A stretch of 64,000 bases of DNA. It comes from Xanthobacter dioxanivorans. Its GTDB lineage: Bacteria > Pseudomonadota > Alphaproteobacteria > Rhizobiales > Xanthobacteraceae. The notes beneath the pieces are model-generated. The model was not told the DNA's origin. It did not search any database and saw only the letters and a program-made list of their open reading frames with translations. Below are positions 54,860-64,000 of the stretch, piece by piece. Numbering within the stretch: the stretch's first letter is position 1; the number at the start of each line of letters is the position of its first letter. The position numbers were made by a program, and so were the translations under genes. The stretch covers positions 5,498,501-5,562,500 of the forward strand of contig NZ_CP063362.1 in NCBI RefSeq assembly GCF_016807805.1, given 5' to 3'.

Positions 54860-56029
54860 ATGGCGCTCAGGCTCGCGAATATCTCCAAGTCGTTCGAGGC
54901 CCTCAAGGTCATCGACAACATCAACATCGAGGTGGGCGACGACGAATTCCTGGTGCTGCTCGGCCCCTCCGGCTGCGGCAAGTCCACCATCCTGCGCATG
55001 ATCGCGGGGCTCGAAACCGTGTCGAGCGGGGAGATCCACCTCGCCGGCAACCGGGTGGACCACCTGCCGCCGAGCGAGCGGGACATGGCCTTCGTGTTCC
55101 AGTCCTATGCCCTCTATCCGCACATGAGCGTACGGCGGAACATCGCTTTCCCGCTGATCATGCGCCAGCACCGCTGGTGGTTCCACCTGCCGGTGGTGGG
55201 CGCCATCGCCAAGCGGCGCATCGAGAACAGCCCGCAGGTCCGCGAGAAAGTGGAGCGCACCGCGGAGATGCTGGCGCTCACCAAGATGCTCGACCGCTAT
55301 CCGCGCACCCTTTCCGGCGGCCAGCGCCAGCGCGTGGCCCTCGGGCGCGCCATGGTGCGCCAACCCGCCGCCTTCCTCATGGACGAGCCGCTCTCCAACC
55401 TCGACGCCAAGCTGCGCACGGCCATGCGGGCCGAGATCATCCAGTTGCACCAGCGGGTGGGGGGCGACTTCGTCTATGTCACCCACGACCAGATCGAGGC
55501 GATGACCATGGGCACGCGCATCGCCCTCCTCAAGGACGGCGCGCTCCAGCAGTTCGGTACTCCGCGCGAGATCTACGAACGGCCGGCCAACACCTATGTG
55601 GCCCGCTTCATCGGCACCCCACCCATGAACCTGATCGAAGCGGAGGTGGCCGGTGGCGCGGTGAAGGTGGGTCCGGTGTCCCTCCCCCTTCCCGTCGGCG
55701 CGGAGCATCCCGCCTCCGGCCCGGTCTGGCTCGGGCTTCGCCCCAACGTGCTGCGGCTCACGGCACCGAGCATGGCCGGCACCCTCGCGGGCACCATCTC
55801 CCTGGTCGAGCATATCGGTGCGGAATCGCTGGTGGGGGTGACGCTCGCCGGCGTCAAGACCGCCCACGACGACGACGGCGCGCTGACCCGCGAGGTGATG
55901 CTGACCCTGCCCGGCTACACCGAGCATCGGCCGGGCGACACCATCGGCATCGCCTGCGACCTCGCCGCCTTTTCGCTGTTCGATCGGACCAGCGGCGTGC
56001 GGGTCGGCGGGAATGTGACCCGCGCCTGA
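54860..56029 (+). CDS. CUT1 ABC transporter ATPase, UgpC/MalK-like
   Basis: 389 aa. Walker A GPSGCGKST (about 34-42), signature LSGGQRQR, Walker B AFLMDEPLSNLDAKLR, switch His in VTHDQIEAM, C-terminal TOBE domain from about residue 255. An insertion between Walker A and the signature (about residues 100-125, HRWWFHLPVVGAIAKRR) is longer than usual. It is last in the operon; the convergent serine-hydrolase gene ends 24 bp away. Confidence 0.94.
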   Translation: MALRLANISKSFEALKVIDNINIEVGDDEFLVLLGPSGCGKSTILRMIAGLETVSSGEIHLAGNRVDHLPPSERDMAFVFQSYALYPHMSVRRNIAFPLIMRQHRWWFHLPVVGAIAKRRIENSPQVREKVERTAEMLALTKMLDRYPRTLSGGQRQRVALGRAMVRQPAAFLMDEPLSNLDAKLRTAMRAEIIQLHQRVGGDFVYVTHDQIEAMTMGTRIALLKDGALQQFGTPREIYERPANTYVARFIGTPPMNLIEAEVAGGAVKVGPVSLPLPVGAEHPASGPVWLGLRPNVLRLTAPSMAGTLAGTISLVEHIGAESLVGVTLAGVKTAHDDDGALTREVMLTLPGYTEHRPGDTIGIACDLAAFSLFDRTSGVRVGGNVTRA

Positions 56030-56053
56030 TCCCCGCCCGGAAGGGATCCGGCT

Positions 56054-57217
56054 CTAGGCCAGCCAGCTCGGCGGGGCACCACCGCCGGCGGCGACGGCAA
56101 CCGCTGCCCCGCGCGGGCCGATGCCGGGCCCCTCGCGCTGGAAGTTCGGGCAGTAGGCAAAGGCGAGGTTGCGCTCGCGGTCACACCAGGCGAAGGCTCC
56201 GCCGGTGCCGGTATGGCCGAACGCCGCCAGGTTGGGGCCCATGGGCGCGGTCTCCGGCTCGTTGTGCATGAAGCCGTAGCCCATGCGCAGGCGCCGCTGG
56301 GTCATGATGCAGTCGTCCTCCCAGACCAGCGCCGACGCCCGCTCCACCGCCTGCGGCGAGAGGATGCGCACGCCGTCCACCATGCCGTCGCCGGCAAGGG
56401 CGGCATAGATGCGCGCCACCGCCCGGGCATTGCCGTGACCGCCGAAGGACGGCACCTCGATCTCGCGGATCTCGCGGCAGTTCTGGAAGTAGCCGATGGG
56501 CGGCGCCGACCTGAACGCCCGGCCGAGGGGCGTCGAGGGATCCTGCGCCACGGCGAAGAAGCCGTTGTTCGGATTGCGGTGCATGTCGCTGACGCGGGCG
56601 ATCTCGTCCGGCCTGAGGCCGATGTGATAATCAGCCTCGAGCGGCTCTGTGATCGCCTCGCGCAGGAAGGTCCCGACGCTCTTGTCCGTGACGCGGCGGA
56701 TGATCTCGCCCAGCAGGAAGCCGATATTGATCGAGTTGTAGGCGCCCTTCGTGCCCGGCTCCCAGGCCGGCGCCTGCACCTCCAGCGCCTTGATGTGGGT
56801 GGCCCAGTCGAACCACGATCCGGGCGGCGCAGCATCACAGAAGATGACCCCGTCCGTGTGCGACAGGACGTGCCGCACCAGCACCTTCTCCTTGCCGGCC
56901 TGGGCGAATTCGGGCCAGTAATCGGCGACGGGTGCATCGAAGTCGACGAGCCCGCGGTCGATGAGCACGTGCGTACACAGGGCGGTCATACTCTTGGCCA
57001 CCGAGTTCATGATGACGATGGTGTCGGGGCGCCACGGCTGCGTTTTTTCCGTGTCCGTGTGGCCGCCCCACAGGTCCACCGCCTTCTGCCCGTCCTTGTA
57101 GACGCACACCGCCGCGCCGAGTTCGCCGCGACGGCGGAAGTTCTCCTCGAATGCGGCGCGCACGGCGGCAAATTCCGGGCTGCACGTGCCCTCGATGCGG
57201 ATGCTGGTATCTTCCAC
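56054..57217 (-). CDS. Beta-lactamase-fold serine hydrolase (family VIII esterase-like)
   Basis: 387 aa from a GTG at 57217. The S-x-x-K motif is MNSVAKSMTA (about residue 71), the Y-x-N motif is AYNSINIGF, and a late HTGTGG corresponds to the K-T-G/H-x-G element. There is no signal peptide, so it is cytoplasmic and more probably an esterase, amidase or peptidase than an antibiotic resistance enzyme. Lies between the sugar-type transporter operon and the TTT receptor. Confidence 0.88.
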   Translation of the reverse strand: MEDTSIRIEGTCSPEFAAVRAAFEENFRRRGELGAAVCVYKDGQKAVDLWGGHTDTEKTQPWRPDTIVIMNSVAKSMTALCTHVLIDRGLVDFDAPVADYWPEFAQAGKEKVLVRHVLSHTDGVIFCDAAPPGSWFDWATHIKALEVQAPAWEPGTKGAYNSINIGFLLGEIIRRVTDKSVGTFLREAITEPLEADYHIGLRPDEIARVSDMHRNPNNGFFAVAQDPSTPLGRAFRSAPPIGYFQNCREIREIEVPSFGGHGNARAVARIYAALAGDGMVDGVRILSPQAVERASALVWEDDCIMTQRRLRMGYGFMHNEPETAPMGPNLAAFGHTGTGGAFAWCDRERNLAFAYCPNFQREGPGIGPRGAAVAVAAGGGAPPSWLA

Positions 57218-57278
57218 GTTTCTTCCCCTGATTTTTCAGAGATGTCTTGAAACACCGGCGGACCGGCTCAAACGGCGT

Positions 57279-58279
57279 TCAGTTCGCTTCCGCATCGATC
57301 TTGGCGTCCACGATGACGGCGCGCCATTTCTTCAGCTCGGCGGCGACGAAGGCATTGGCGGCCTCCGGAGAGAGTTCGTCGGCGGGAAAGGCCTCGACCC
57401 CGCGCTCTGCATAGGTCGCCTTCACCCTTTCGTCGGCCAGCGTCTCGCGCAAGGCGGCGTTGAGCCTGTCGACCACGGGCTTCGGCGTGCCGGCGGGGGC
57501 GAACAGCGCCTGCCAGAAGCGGATGTCGAGCTCCGGATGGCCCAGTTCCCCGAACGTGGGAATGTCGGGAAGCTTCGGAAAGCGGCGTGGCGAGCCATAA
57601 CCGAAGCCGGTGATCTTCCCCGCGGCAATCAGCTCGGAGGAGGTGGCGGCCGCCGCCCAGACCAGATCCGAATGACCGCCCACGATGTCGCTCATGGCCT
57701 GTCCGCCCCCTTGTAGCCGATGAAGGTGACCTCGACGTCCACCGCCCGGGCCAGCATGATGGCCTGTAGGTGTGCCAGGGTGCCGATGCCGGGATGGGCG
57801 AACTTGGCGGGCTTCCCGGGCCCGCGCATCCACGCGACCAGCTCCGGAAAGGTCTTCGCTGGGATTTTCGGACTGCCGACGAGGAAGGAATAGGAGGCGT
57901 TGACCAGCCCCACCGCCGTCAGGTCCCTGGCCACATCCACCGCCTGCTTGGGATAGAGCACCGGCGCGATGGCAAGGCCGTTCTGGTGCATCAGCAAGGT
58001 GTAGCCGTCCGGCGCGGCACGTGCCGCCCGGGCCGCGCCCACCATGCCGCCCGCGCCCGGCACGTTTTCTGCGACGATGGGCTGGCCGAGGACCTGGGAC
58101 ATGCGGTCGGAGATGATGCGCACCGCGATGTCGCCCGGTCCACCCGGCGCATAGGGAACGATGATGGTGATCGGCCGCGTCGGATACTCGACGGCCAAAG
58201 CGGGCGAGAGTGCGGGGCCGGCTGCGAGGCCGAAAATCAGCAGCGCGAGCACCTTCAGGCAATGATGGACCTGGGGCAT
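57279..58279 (-). CDS. TTT-family (Bug-type) periplasmic receptor (frameshifted)
   Basis: About 333 aa when repaired, from the ATG at 58279 (AGGAAAG upstream). Signal peptide is followed by EYPTRPITIIVPYAPGGPGD and ENVPGAGGMVGAARAAR, the family signatures. The first part ends in FIGYKGADRP and a stop; the second continues as GGGQAMSDIVGGHSDL in another frame. Joining needs one extra G in the run at 57706-57710 (C on the plus strand). No TctA or TctB subunit is in the window. Confidence 0.86.
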
Positions 58280-58326
58280 GCGTCTTTCCTCCCTTTTGTT
58301 CATTCTTCTGCCGGGACCCGCGAAAG

Positions 58327-58352
58327 GTCCCGCCCCGCATCCGGGGCGGGAC
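58327..58352 (-). terminator. Hairpin after the CocE-type gene
   Basis: Perfect 11-bp stem (GTCCCGCCCCG, loop CATC, CGGGGCGGGAC) 8 bp beyond the stop codon of the hydrolase, on the side of the TTT receptor start. Only a short T-run follows. It probably separates the two transcription units. Confidence 0.6.
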
Positions 58353-58359
58353 GCGATCT

Positions 58360-60098
58360 TCACTCCGGAATCACGGGCAGCAGCAGATAGGGCTCCTCGC
58401 CGGGGCCGAAGTGCAGCGTGTTGACGCCGCCGAATACGTCCATGGGGCGGTCCTGCGGATCATCGTGGACGAAAGGTCCGCAGCCCTTCATCGGGTTCTT
58501 CATGTTGGAGAGTGTCGCCGCGGCGCCTGCCCATTCATAGTCCCGGCCGAGCACGGTGAGACCGATGCGGTGGCCCTTGGGCACCACGATGCAGGTCGGC
58601 CAGATTTCCACGTCGAGCTCCACCTTCTCGCCCGGGGTCAGCGGCCAGACCTCGTCATGGGGATGATAGGGCCGATAGGGATGCGACTTCTGCGCGTCGA
58701 GCTTGCGATGGGAGGCGCGCAGCCACCCCTGGCCGATGGGTGTGTGCGGGTCGAGCGCGCCGTAGAACACGACTTCCTCGCCCTGAGGGTCGAACACGCG
58801 CAGCACGAGAAAGACGTCGGCGTCTCCGGTGCGAGAGGAGAGGAAGAGCTTGGCTGCGGAGGGGCCGGTGATCTCCATCTCCTGCGCAAGCGGCGCGGTG
58901 AGGAAGGTCGCGCCCTCGCCCATGGCCTCGTAGTCAAGGGTCGCGGCGGCGGCAGGCTTCTGCGTCGTCAGCGCCATCCCGGCGGGATCGAGATAGAAGC
59001 GCGTCCACTGCGTGCGTGGCAGCGGCCAGTCCGCCTCATGGCGCACCTGGAACCGGGTCTCGCCCGGCCGGCGGACCTGGATCTGCACCTTCGGCTGCTG
59101 GTCCCAGCCGGTGTCCTCCCCCTTGAGGAAGTGGCCGAGAAAGCGCTTCTGCAAATCGAGCCCGTAGTCGGTGTAGAACTCGGCCCAGTGGGCGCCGCCG
59201 TGCACTTCCAGCCATTTGTACTCGGAGGCGGCGGCCAGGAAGCCCTCCACATTGCCGCGCAGGTGCAGCCCCTGCCCGCCCCAGTTGGCGGCGGAAAGCA
59301 GGGGAACGGTGATCTTGGAAAGGTCGCCGCCGAGGGCGCGGTAATAGTCGCCGTCGAGAGGGTTGCGCAGCAGGTCACCGGGCATGTCGGCGCGGTTCTT
59401 CGCCAGCTCGTCTTCCGGCAGGGTTTCCGGCCCGCAGACCCATTCGCCGGTGACACGGCTCTTCGGGCCGCGTTCGCCAAGGCCGTGCTGCACCGTCTTC
59501 ACCTGCATGTCCTGCCAGTTCCTGCGGAACACGGAGAGGATGCCGCCGTGATGGGTGGCGTCGCGGTAATTGTCGGCGAAGCCCTCCCAGACGCAGATGG
59601 CGGCGAGGTGCGGCGGCTGCCGCGCCGCCACGCGCCACTGGTTGGCGGCGAAATACGAGATGCCGTTCATCGCCACCTTGCCGGTGCACCAGGGCTGGGC
59701 GGCGAGCCACTCGATGCAGTCGCAGATGTCCTGTGTTTCCCGCGGGCTGTGGACCGACAGGAAACCCTCGGAGCGCCCTGCCCCCGGCTGTCGATGCGCA
59801 CGCAGGCATAGCCGTCCGGCACCCATTTCTCCGGGTCCGCCACCTCCCATGACTGGTACATGTTGGAGGAGCCCTCCAGCGCATCGGGATAGTCCCGCGC
59901 CATGATCTCCCAGGCGGTCTTGTAGCCGTCCTGAAAGGCGAGGCCCTTGCCGTATGGCCCGTAGGTCATGATGGCCGGCACCTTGTCCTGCCCGAGGGGG
60001 CGGAAGATGTCGGCGCGCAGTACCACGCCGTCATCCATGGTGATCGGCACGTCCCAGTCGATGCGCATGCCGTCGCGCACTTCGCTCTTACTGCTCAT
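58360..60098 (-). CDS. CocE/NonD-family hydrolase (X-Pro dipeptidyl-peptidase-like, frameshifted)
   Basis: About 579 aa when repaired, from the ATG at 60098 (ATGA overlap with the cyclodeaminase homologue). N-terminal alpha/beta-hydrolase part: GVVLRADIFRPLGQDKVPAI and RIDSRG; after the break AGRSEGF and nucleophile region KVAMNGISYFAANQW (expected Gly-x-Ser). A C-terminal jelly-roll domain typical of CocE begins around WTRFYLDPAG. The frame is lost after RIDSRG at 59781-59785 and one extra G rejoins it. Substrate may be an ester, acyl amino acid or peptide. No signal peptide. Confidence 0.88.
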
Positions 60099-61075
60099 GG
60101 CGTTTCTCCAGACTTGGTCGCGGCGCAGCCGCTTGTGATCGCGCGGCCCCGCCCTTCGGCGAGCGCCCGCGCATAGACGACCTCGGCCAGCGCCACGTCC
60201 TCGATGGCGACGCCGAGGGACTTGAACAGGGTGATGTCCTGCGGCGCTCGCTCGTGGGGCACGCGCAGGAGGTCCGAAAGGGTGCGCACGTCGGCCCAGT
60301 CCAGGGCTCCGGCATCGGCGAGGTCGCGGAACTCCGCCGCCTCCACGCGCGCCTGGGCGAGATCGTCGGTGACGCGGAGCGCGGCGCGCGTCACCAGGTC
60401 GCCATCCACCTCCCGCCGGTCGGCGGCATTGGCGCCGGCGGCATTCACGTGGGTGCCCTCGGCGACCCAGTGCGACAGGCACACCGGCTCCCTCGCATTG
60501 GTGATGGTGACGACCACGTCCGCCCCCCGCACGCACGCCTCGGCGCTTTCAACCGGGCGGGCGGCGATGCCGAGCTCGGCCTCGATGCGCCGCGCGAACG
60601 CGATGCGCCGCTCACGGTCACGGCCGTACACCCGCACCTCGCTCACGGGCCGTACCACGGCGATGGCGGCGACCTGCCAGAAGGCCTGCTTCCCCGTGCC
60701 GATGATGCCGAGGCTGCGGGCGTCGGCCCGCGCCATGAGGCGCGTCGCAAGACCGGTCGCGGCGCCGGTGCGGATCTGGCTGAGCAGGTTCGCCTCGACC
60801 AGCGCCAGGAGACGGCGGTCGGCATAGGAATAAAGCAGGACGTTGTAGAAGGTGCCCTGCGGCGCGCCGCAATAGGCCTTCAGCCCGAACACCCGCGGCG
60901 CATAGGTGGCGGCCATGATCTGGAACGGCCCGCCCGGCAGGGGCGCGCGCTGGCGGGGGATGACGGCGATGCTCTCCGCCGGGGCGCTGAAGCAGGCGTC
61001 GAGGGCGCGGATTGCGTCGTCGACGCCCACCAGCGCCCGGACATCGGCTTCGCTGAGGAACAAGGGCGCGGTCAT
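60095..61075 (-). CDS. Ornithine cyclodeaminase/mu-crystallin family protein
   Basis: 326 aa NAD(P)-binding protein. LGIIGTGKQAFWQ (about 122-134) is the Rossmann motif, QIRTGAATGLATRL the substrate-side helix, and EGTHVNAAGAN a conserved loop. Family members are ornithine cyclodeaminases, alanine dehydrogenases, ketimine reductases and others; the ornithine-specific residues cannot be confirmed. It shares a 4-bp overlap with the hydrolase, suggesting amino-acid-like products. Confidence 0.9.
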   Translation of the reverse strand: MTAPLFLSEADVRALVGVDDAIRALDACFSAPAESIAVIPRQRAPLPGGPFQIMAATYAPRVFGLKAYCGAPQGTFYNVLLYSYADRRLLALVEANLLSQIRTGAATGLATRLMARADARSLGIIGTGKQAFWQVAAIAVVRPVSEVRVYGRDRERRIAFARRIEAELGIAARPVESAEACVRGADVVVTITNAREPVCLSHWVAEGTHVNAAGANAADRREVDGDLVTRAALRVTDDLAQARVEAAEFRDLADAGALDWADVRTLSDLLRVPHERAPQDITLFKSLGVAIEDVALAEVVYARALAEGRGRAITSGCAATKSGETP

Positions 61076-61172
61076 GGGGGCTCACGCTCGGACTGGGGGC
61101 AACAGCCGGGGTCTGCCCGCCGCCGAAGCTGCGGGCGCGGAATTCAACGGGGTCAGGCGCGCTGCGCCGGTG

Positions 61173-62258
61173 TCAGATCTTCAGTGCCATCGCCTCGGCG
61201 ATGACCGCGTCCTTGTCGAAGGCGTTGATCTCGTCCAGCAGATCGTTGGTGGAGATGCCGGAAACATCCTTCACCTCCCCCTGCAGCCCGGCGAAGGCCA
61301 CCTGCGCCTGCCACTGCTCGGCCGACTGGGCGCCGAAGCGCTGGTCCTTCTGCCAGGGCTTGGGCATCCACTTGTCGGCGCGCGACTTCAGGATGAAGAG
61401 CGCCTCCTTCATGGCCTCCTCGTCGCTGCGGCCCTTCGGCTTGCTTTCGGGATAGATCTCCCAATGCAGCAGGATGGCATTGGGCAGGTTGGCGTAGGCA
61501 TAGACCGTCGACTTGGCCATGGCGCGGAAGAAGCGCACCATGGTGTCGCGGTTCTTGCCAAGGGATGATTTCTGCACCCCGTAGGAATTGCCGAAGAGCT
61601 GCTTCATGCCGTCCGTATTGGGCAGGTAGCGCAAGGGGAAGCCGGCGAGCTCGATGCGCGCGAAGCTGGCGTCCCAGAACGCCATGGCGTCCACCCGTCC
61701 ACGATAGATGGCGTCACCGGCGGGTCCGCCTTCGCTGATGGAGACCCACTCCACATCGCTGTCGGGATCGATCTTCAGCTCCTGCAGCATGGCGCGGGCG
61801 CCGAAATAGCCGGTATCGCCCTGGTTGCGGATGCCGATCTTCCTGCCCTTCAGGTCCGACAGGGTCTTCACCGGGCTGTCCGGCTTCACCCCGACGCCCC
61901 AGTGCGGCTCGCGCAACCAGCAATAGGGAAACACCACGTCGAGCCGCTGGTTCTTAGCGTAGGCATTGAGGAACGCCACCGGGGAAACCGCCGAAGTCTC
62001 AGCATTGCCGCTGGCCACCGCCTGCAAGGTCTGGCCGGCGCCGGACATGTTGATGACGTCCATCTCCACGCCTTCCTTGGCGTAGGTGCCGACCTTTGGG
62101 TTCTGGCCGACGGTCATGAAGGCGAGCTGCGGGTCGATGATGCCGGCGGCGTTGCCGAGGCGCACCACCGCCTTGTTCTGCGCGAAGGAGACGGCCGGGC
62201 AAAGAAGGCTCGCGCCGGCGGCGCCGATGAGCGCGTTGAAGCTGCGACGGTTGAGCAT
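61173..62258 (-). CDS. ABC transporter substrate-binding protein, NMT1/SsuA-like
   Basis: 361 aa. A twin-arginine-like start (LNRRSFNALIGAAG) with a hydrophobic stretch and SFAQ-N cleavage region precedes an NMT1-type domain (VRLGNAAGIIDPQLAFMTVG, then GAGQTLQAVASGNAETS). Such proteins bind sulfonates, nitrate, taurine, pyrimidine precursors and similar small anions. First of three clustered transport genes when read from the permease downstream. Confidence 0.9.
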   Translation of the reverse strand: MLNRRSFNALIGAAGASLLCPAVSFAQNKAVVRLGNAAGIIDPQLAFMTVGQNPKVGTYAKEGVEMDVINMSGAGQTLQAVASGNAETSAVSPVAFLNAYAKNQRLDVVFPYCWLREPHWGVGVKPDSPVKTLSDLKGRKIGIRNQGDTGYFGARAMLQELKIDPDSDVEWVSISEGGPAGDAIYRGRVDAMAFWDASFARIELAGFPLRYLPNTDGMKQLFGNSYGVQKSSLGKNRDTMVRFFRAMAKSTVYAYANLPNAILLHWEIYPESKPKGRSDEEAMKEALFILKSRADKWMPKPWQKDQRFGAQSAEQWQAQVAFAGLQGEVKDVSGISTNDLLDEINAFDKDAVIAEAMALKI

Positions 62259-62278
62259 GCGTTTCCCCTGTTGTTCTT

Positions 62279-63163
62279 TCAGCTTCCGGCGGCATTGGCG
62301 CTGCGGTCGGGCCCGCTCCAGAACAGGACCCGCCGCTCCACCAGCCGCAGCAGCCCATGGAGCAGGATGCCGATGAGGGAGAGAATGATGAAAACCGAGA
62401 AGGTGCCGGCGGTGTCCATGGAGGCATTCATGGACAAGATGAGCACGCCGAGGCCGCGCTGGGCGCCGACGAACTCTCCGACCACCGCGCCGACCACCGC
62501 GAACACCGCCGCCATGTTGAGCCCGGCGAAGATGTACGGCATGGCCGAGGGCAACCGCACTTTCCAGAACAGCTGCCAGGGATTGGCACCGATGGCGCGC
62601 ATGAGCTCGATGCGCTCGGGCTCCACCGCCTTGAAGCCGGCCATGGAGTTCACCATCAGCGGAAAGAAGGTCAAAAGGCAGATGATGACCACCTTGGAGG
62701 TGAGGCCGAAGCCGAACCACAGCACGATGATCGGCGCGAGCGCGATCTTCGGCAGGCTCTGGATCGCCACCAGATAGAGGCTGAAGGTCGCCTCGACGAT
62801 CCGCACCTGCGAGACGATAGTGCCGAGCAGCAGCCCCGCGGCGCTGCCGATGACGAAGCCGAGCAGCACCTCCATCAGAGTGACGCCGGCATGCAGCCAG
62901 TAGCCGCCCCGCGCCGTGAAGCCGGTGTCGAGCCCCTTCCACAGGGCCCACAGCACCTCGCTGGGCGGCGGCAGGATGTAGCTCGGCACGTCCATCCATT
63001 GGACGCCGAACTGCCACGCCAGCAACACGGCGACGAGGAAAGCGGGCGCCAGGAACAGCTCCGGGCGCGTGCGCAGGAGCAGCCGGATGCCGGTGAGCGG
63101 GCGCGGCGAGAGGTCGGGGCGCACGGCGCCGGCCCCTTGCCCCAGGTGGGCCTCGATGGTCAT
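62279..63163 (-). CDS. ABC transporter permease, SsuC/TauC-like
   Basis: 294 aa from the ATG at 63163, overlapping the ATPase stop by 4 bp. Six predicted helices; the coupling loop reads IELMRAIGANPWQLFWKVRLP (about residues 185-205), and AFAVVGAVVGEFVGAQRGLG is the conserved late helix. Belongs to the BPD_transp_1 nitrate/sulfonate/taurine group. Confidence 0.93.
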   Translation of the reverse strand: MTIEAHLGQGAGAVRPDLSPRPLTGIRLLLRTRPELFLAPAFLVAVLLAWQFGVQWMDVPSYILPPPSEVLWALWKGLDTGFTARGGYWLHAGVTLMEVLLGFVIGSAAGLLLGTIVSQVRIVEATFSLYLVAIQSLPKIALAPIIVLWFGFGLTSKVVIICLLTFFPLMVNSMAGFKAVEPERIELMRAIGANPWQLFWKVRLPSAMPYIFAGLNMAAVFAVVGAVVGEFVGAQRGLGVLILSMNASMDTAGTFSVFIILSLIGILLHGLLRLVERRVLFWSGPDRSANAAGS

Positions 63164-63981
63164 CCCAGTCCTCCTCCGCCATGCGCCAGCGACACGTCGT
63201 TCAGGCTGTAGAGCAGGCGCCGGATGTCGCTGGAGAGCTGCCCGAATGCCGGCTCCCCCATGGCGTCGAGGCCGCGCGGGCGGGGCAGCGGCACGTCGAT
63301 GATGCGCGCGATGCGGCCGGGCCGCGGCGTCATCACCACCACCCGGTCGCCGAGGAACACCGCCTCCGGAATGGAATGGGTGATGAGGACGATGGTCTTC
63401 CCGCTTTCGCGCCAGATGCGCTGGAGGTCGAGATTCATCTGCTCGCGCGTCATGGCGTCGAGGGCGCCGAACGGCTCGTCCATGAGCAGGATCGCGGGGT
63501 CGCAGATGAGCCCGCGCGAGATGGCGGCCCGCTGCTGCATGCCGCCGGAGAGTTCGCCGGGATACTTGTTCTCGAAGTCGGAAAGACCCACCATTTTCAG
63601 CAGGTCGCGGGCCCGGGCGCGACATGATGCGGCCGGCAGCCCCTGCACCTCGGCCGGCAGCAGCACGTTCTCCAGCACGGTGCGCCAGGGCAGCAGGACC
63701 GGGCTCTGGAACACCATGCCGATGTCCCGGCGCGGCTTCAGCACCGGCTGACCCACCACGCGCAGCTGGCCGGAAGACGGGGCGACGAGGCCGGCCATGA
63801 TCTTCAGCAGCGTGGACTTCCCGCAGCCGCTCGGCCCGACGATGGTAATGAACTCCTTCTCCTTCACGGAGAGGGAAATATCGCAGAGCGCGTGCACGCG
63901 CTCGTTCCGGACCGTGAGAAACACTTTGTCGAGGTGCGAGATACGGATCGCGGGATCTTCCGCCTCCACCTCATTCCGCAA
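63160..63981 (-). CDS. ABC transporter ATPase, SsuB/TauB-like (start may lie beyond the window)
   Basis: 273 aa from a TTG at 63981. Walker A GPSGCGKST (about 49-57), Q-loop MVFQSPVLLPW, signature LSGGMQQR, Walker B ILLMDEPFGALD and switch His in ITHSIPEA. The frame remains open to the window edge (63982-64000) with no stop, so the true start may be outside. It energises the permease downstream. Confidence 0.92.
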   Translation of the reverse strand: MRNEVEAEDPAIRISHLDKVFLTVRNERVHALCDISLSVKEKEFITIVGPSGCGKSTLLKIMAGLVAPSSGQLRVVGQPVLKPRRDIGMVFQSPVLLPWRTVLENVLLPAEVQGLPAASCRARARDLLKMVGLSDFENKYPGELSGGMQQRAAISRGLICDPAILLMDEPFGALDAMTREQMNLDLQRIWRESGKTIVLITHSIPEAVFLGDRVVVMTPRPGRIARIIDVPLPRPRGLDAMGEPAFGQLSSDIRRLLYSLNDVSLAHGGGGLG

Positions 63982-64000
63982 GGGAATGGGGATGCGTTCC

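Overview
The window looks like a chromosomal segment of a GC-rich alphaproteobacterium, most likely a metabolically versatile Hyphomicrobiales member of the Xanthobacter/Azorhizobium/Bradyrhizobium type. This is inferred from gene content: a fused NarK1-NarK2 porter, a narGHJI operon with an alphaproteobacterial-style tail, NnrS, a NarR-like Crp/Fnr regulator, many ABC and TTT uptake systems, and REP-like palindromes. No rRNA, tRNA, CRISPR array, insertion sequence or prophage was seen.

Layout. 1-4364 (+): a branched-chain amino acid/amide-type (HAAT) ABC transporter, livG-livF-livH-livM-substrate-binding protein, cut at the left edge. 4525-19772: a nitrate respiration island. It holds a divergent Crp/Fnr regulator, two FNR-type boxes, narK (fusion), narG, narH, narJ, narI, a PpiC/NifM-like isomerase, a small Cys/His-tailed protein, a beta-carbonic anhydrase, moaA, a membrane protein and nnrS. 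19925-20671: two small unassigned proteins. 20871-29403 (-): a tightly coupled seven-gene catabolic operon (acyl-CoA dehydrogenase, aldehyde dehydrogenase, SucC- and SucD-like CoA ligase, ThDP enzyme, PRISE-type reductase, QuiC-like TIM barrel) divergent from a LysR regulator. Nearby are a carboxymuconolactone decarboxylase-like protein and a TTT receptor. 32371-42870 (-): a LacI-controlled polyol/sugar locus (FAD oxidase, FGGY kinase, CUT1 ABC transporter, SDR, GldA-like dehydrogenase). 42870-44857: small genes (response-regulator remnant, BrnA-like antitoxin, GFA protein, SodC-like protein). 44975-56029: a LacI regulator divergent from an operon of SDR, CaiB-type CoA-transferase, a signal-less binding-protein homologue, enoyl-CoA hydratase, FAH-family enzyme and a second CUT1 ABC transporter. 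56054-64000 (-): a serine hydrolase, a second TTT receptor, a CocE-type hydrolase, an ornithine cyclodeaminase homologue and an SsuABC/NMT1-type transporter running off the right edge.

How it works together. The left third would import nitrate, reduce it at the membrane and supply molybdopterin and accessory factors, probably induced by low oxygen or nitrogen oxides through a TTGAT-type regulator. The remaining two thirds form a chain of uptake-plus-catabolism modules, each with its own regulator and recognisable operator-like repeats. Substrates cannot be read from sequence alone.

Caveat. Five unrelated genes (narG, the PpiC protein, the GldA-like dehydrogenase, one TTT receptor, the CocE hydrolase) are each broken by exactly one missing G in a G-run of 4-6. 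Restoring one G repairs every one of them. This points to systematic homopolymer under-calling in the assembly rather than to five pseudogenes.
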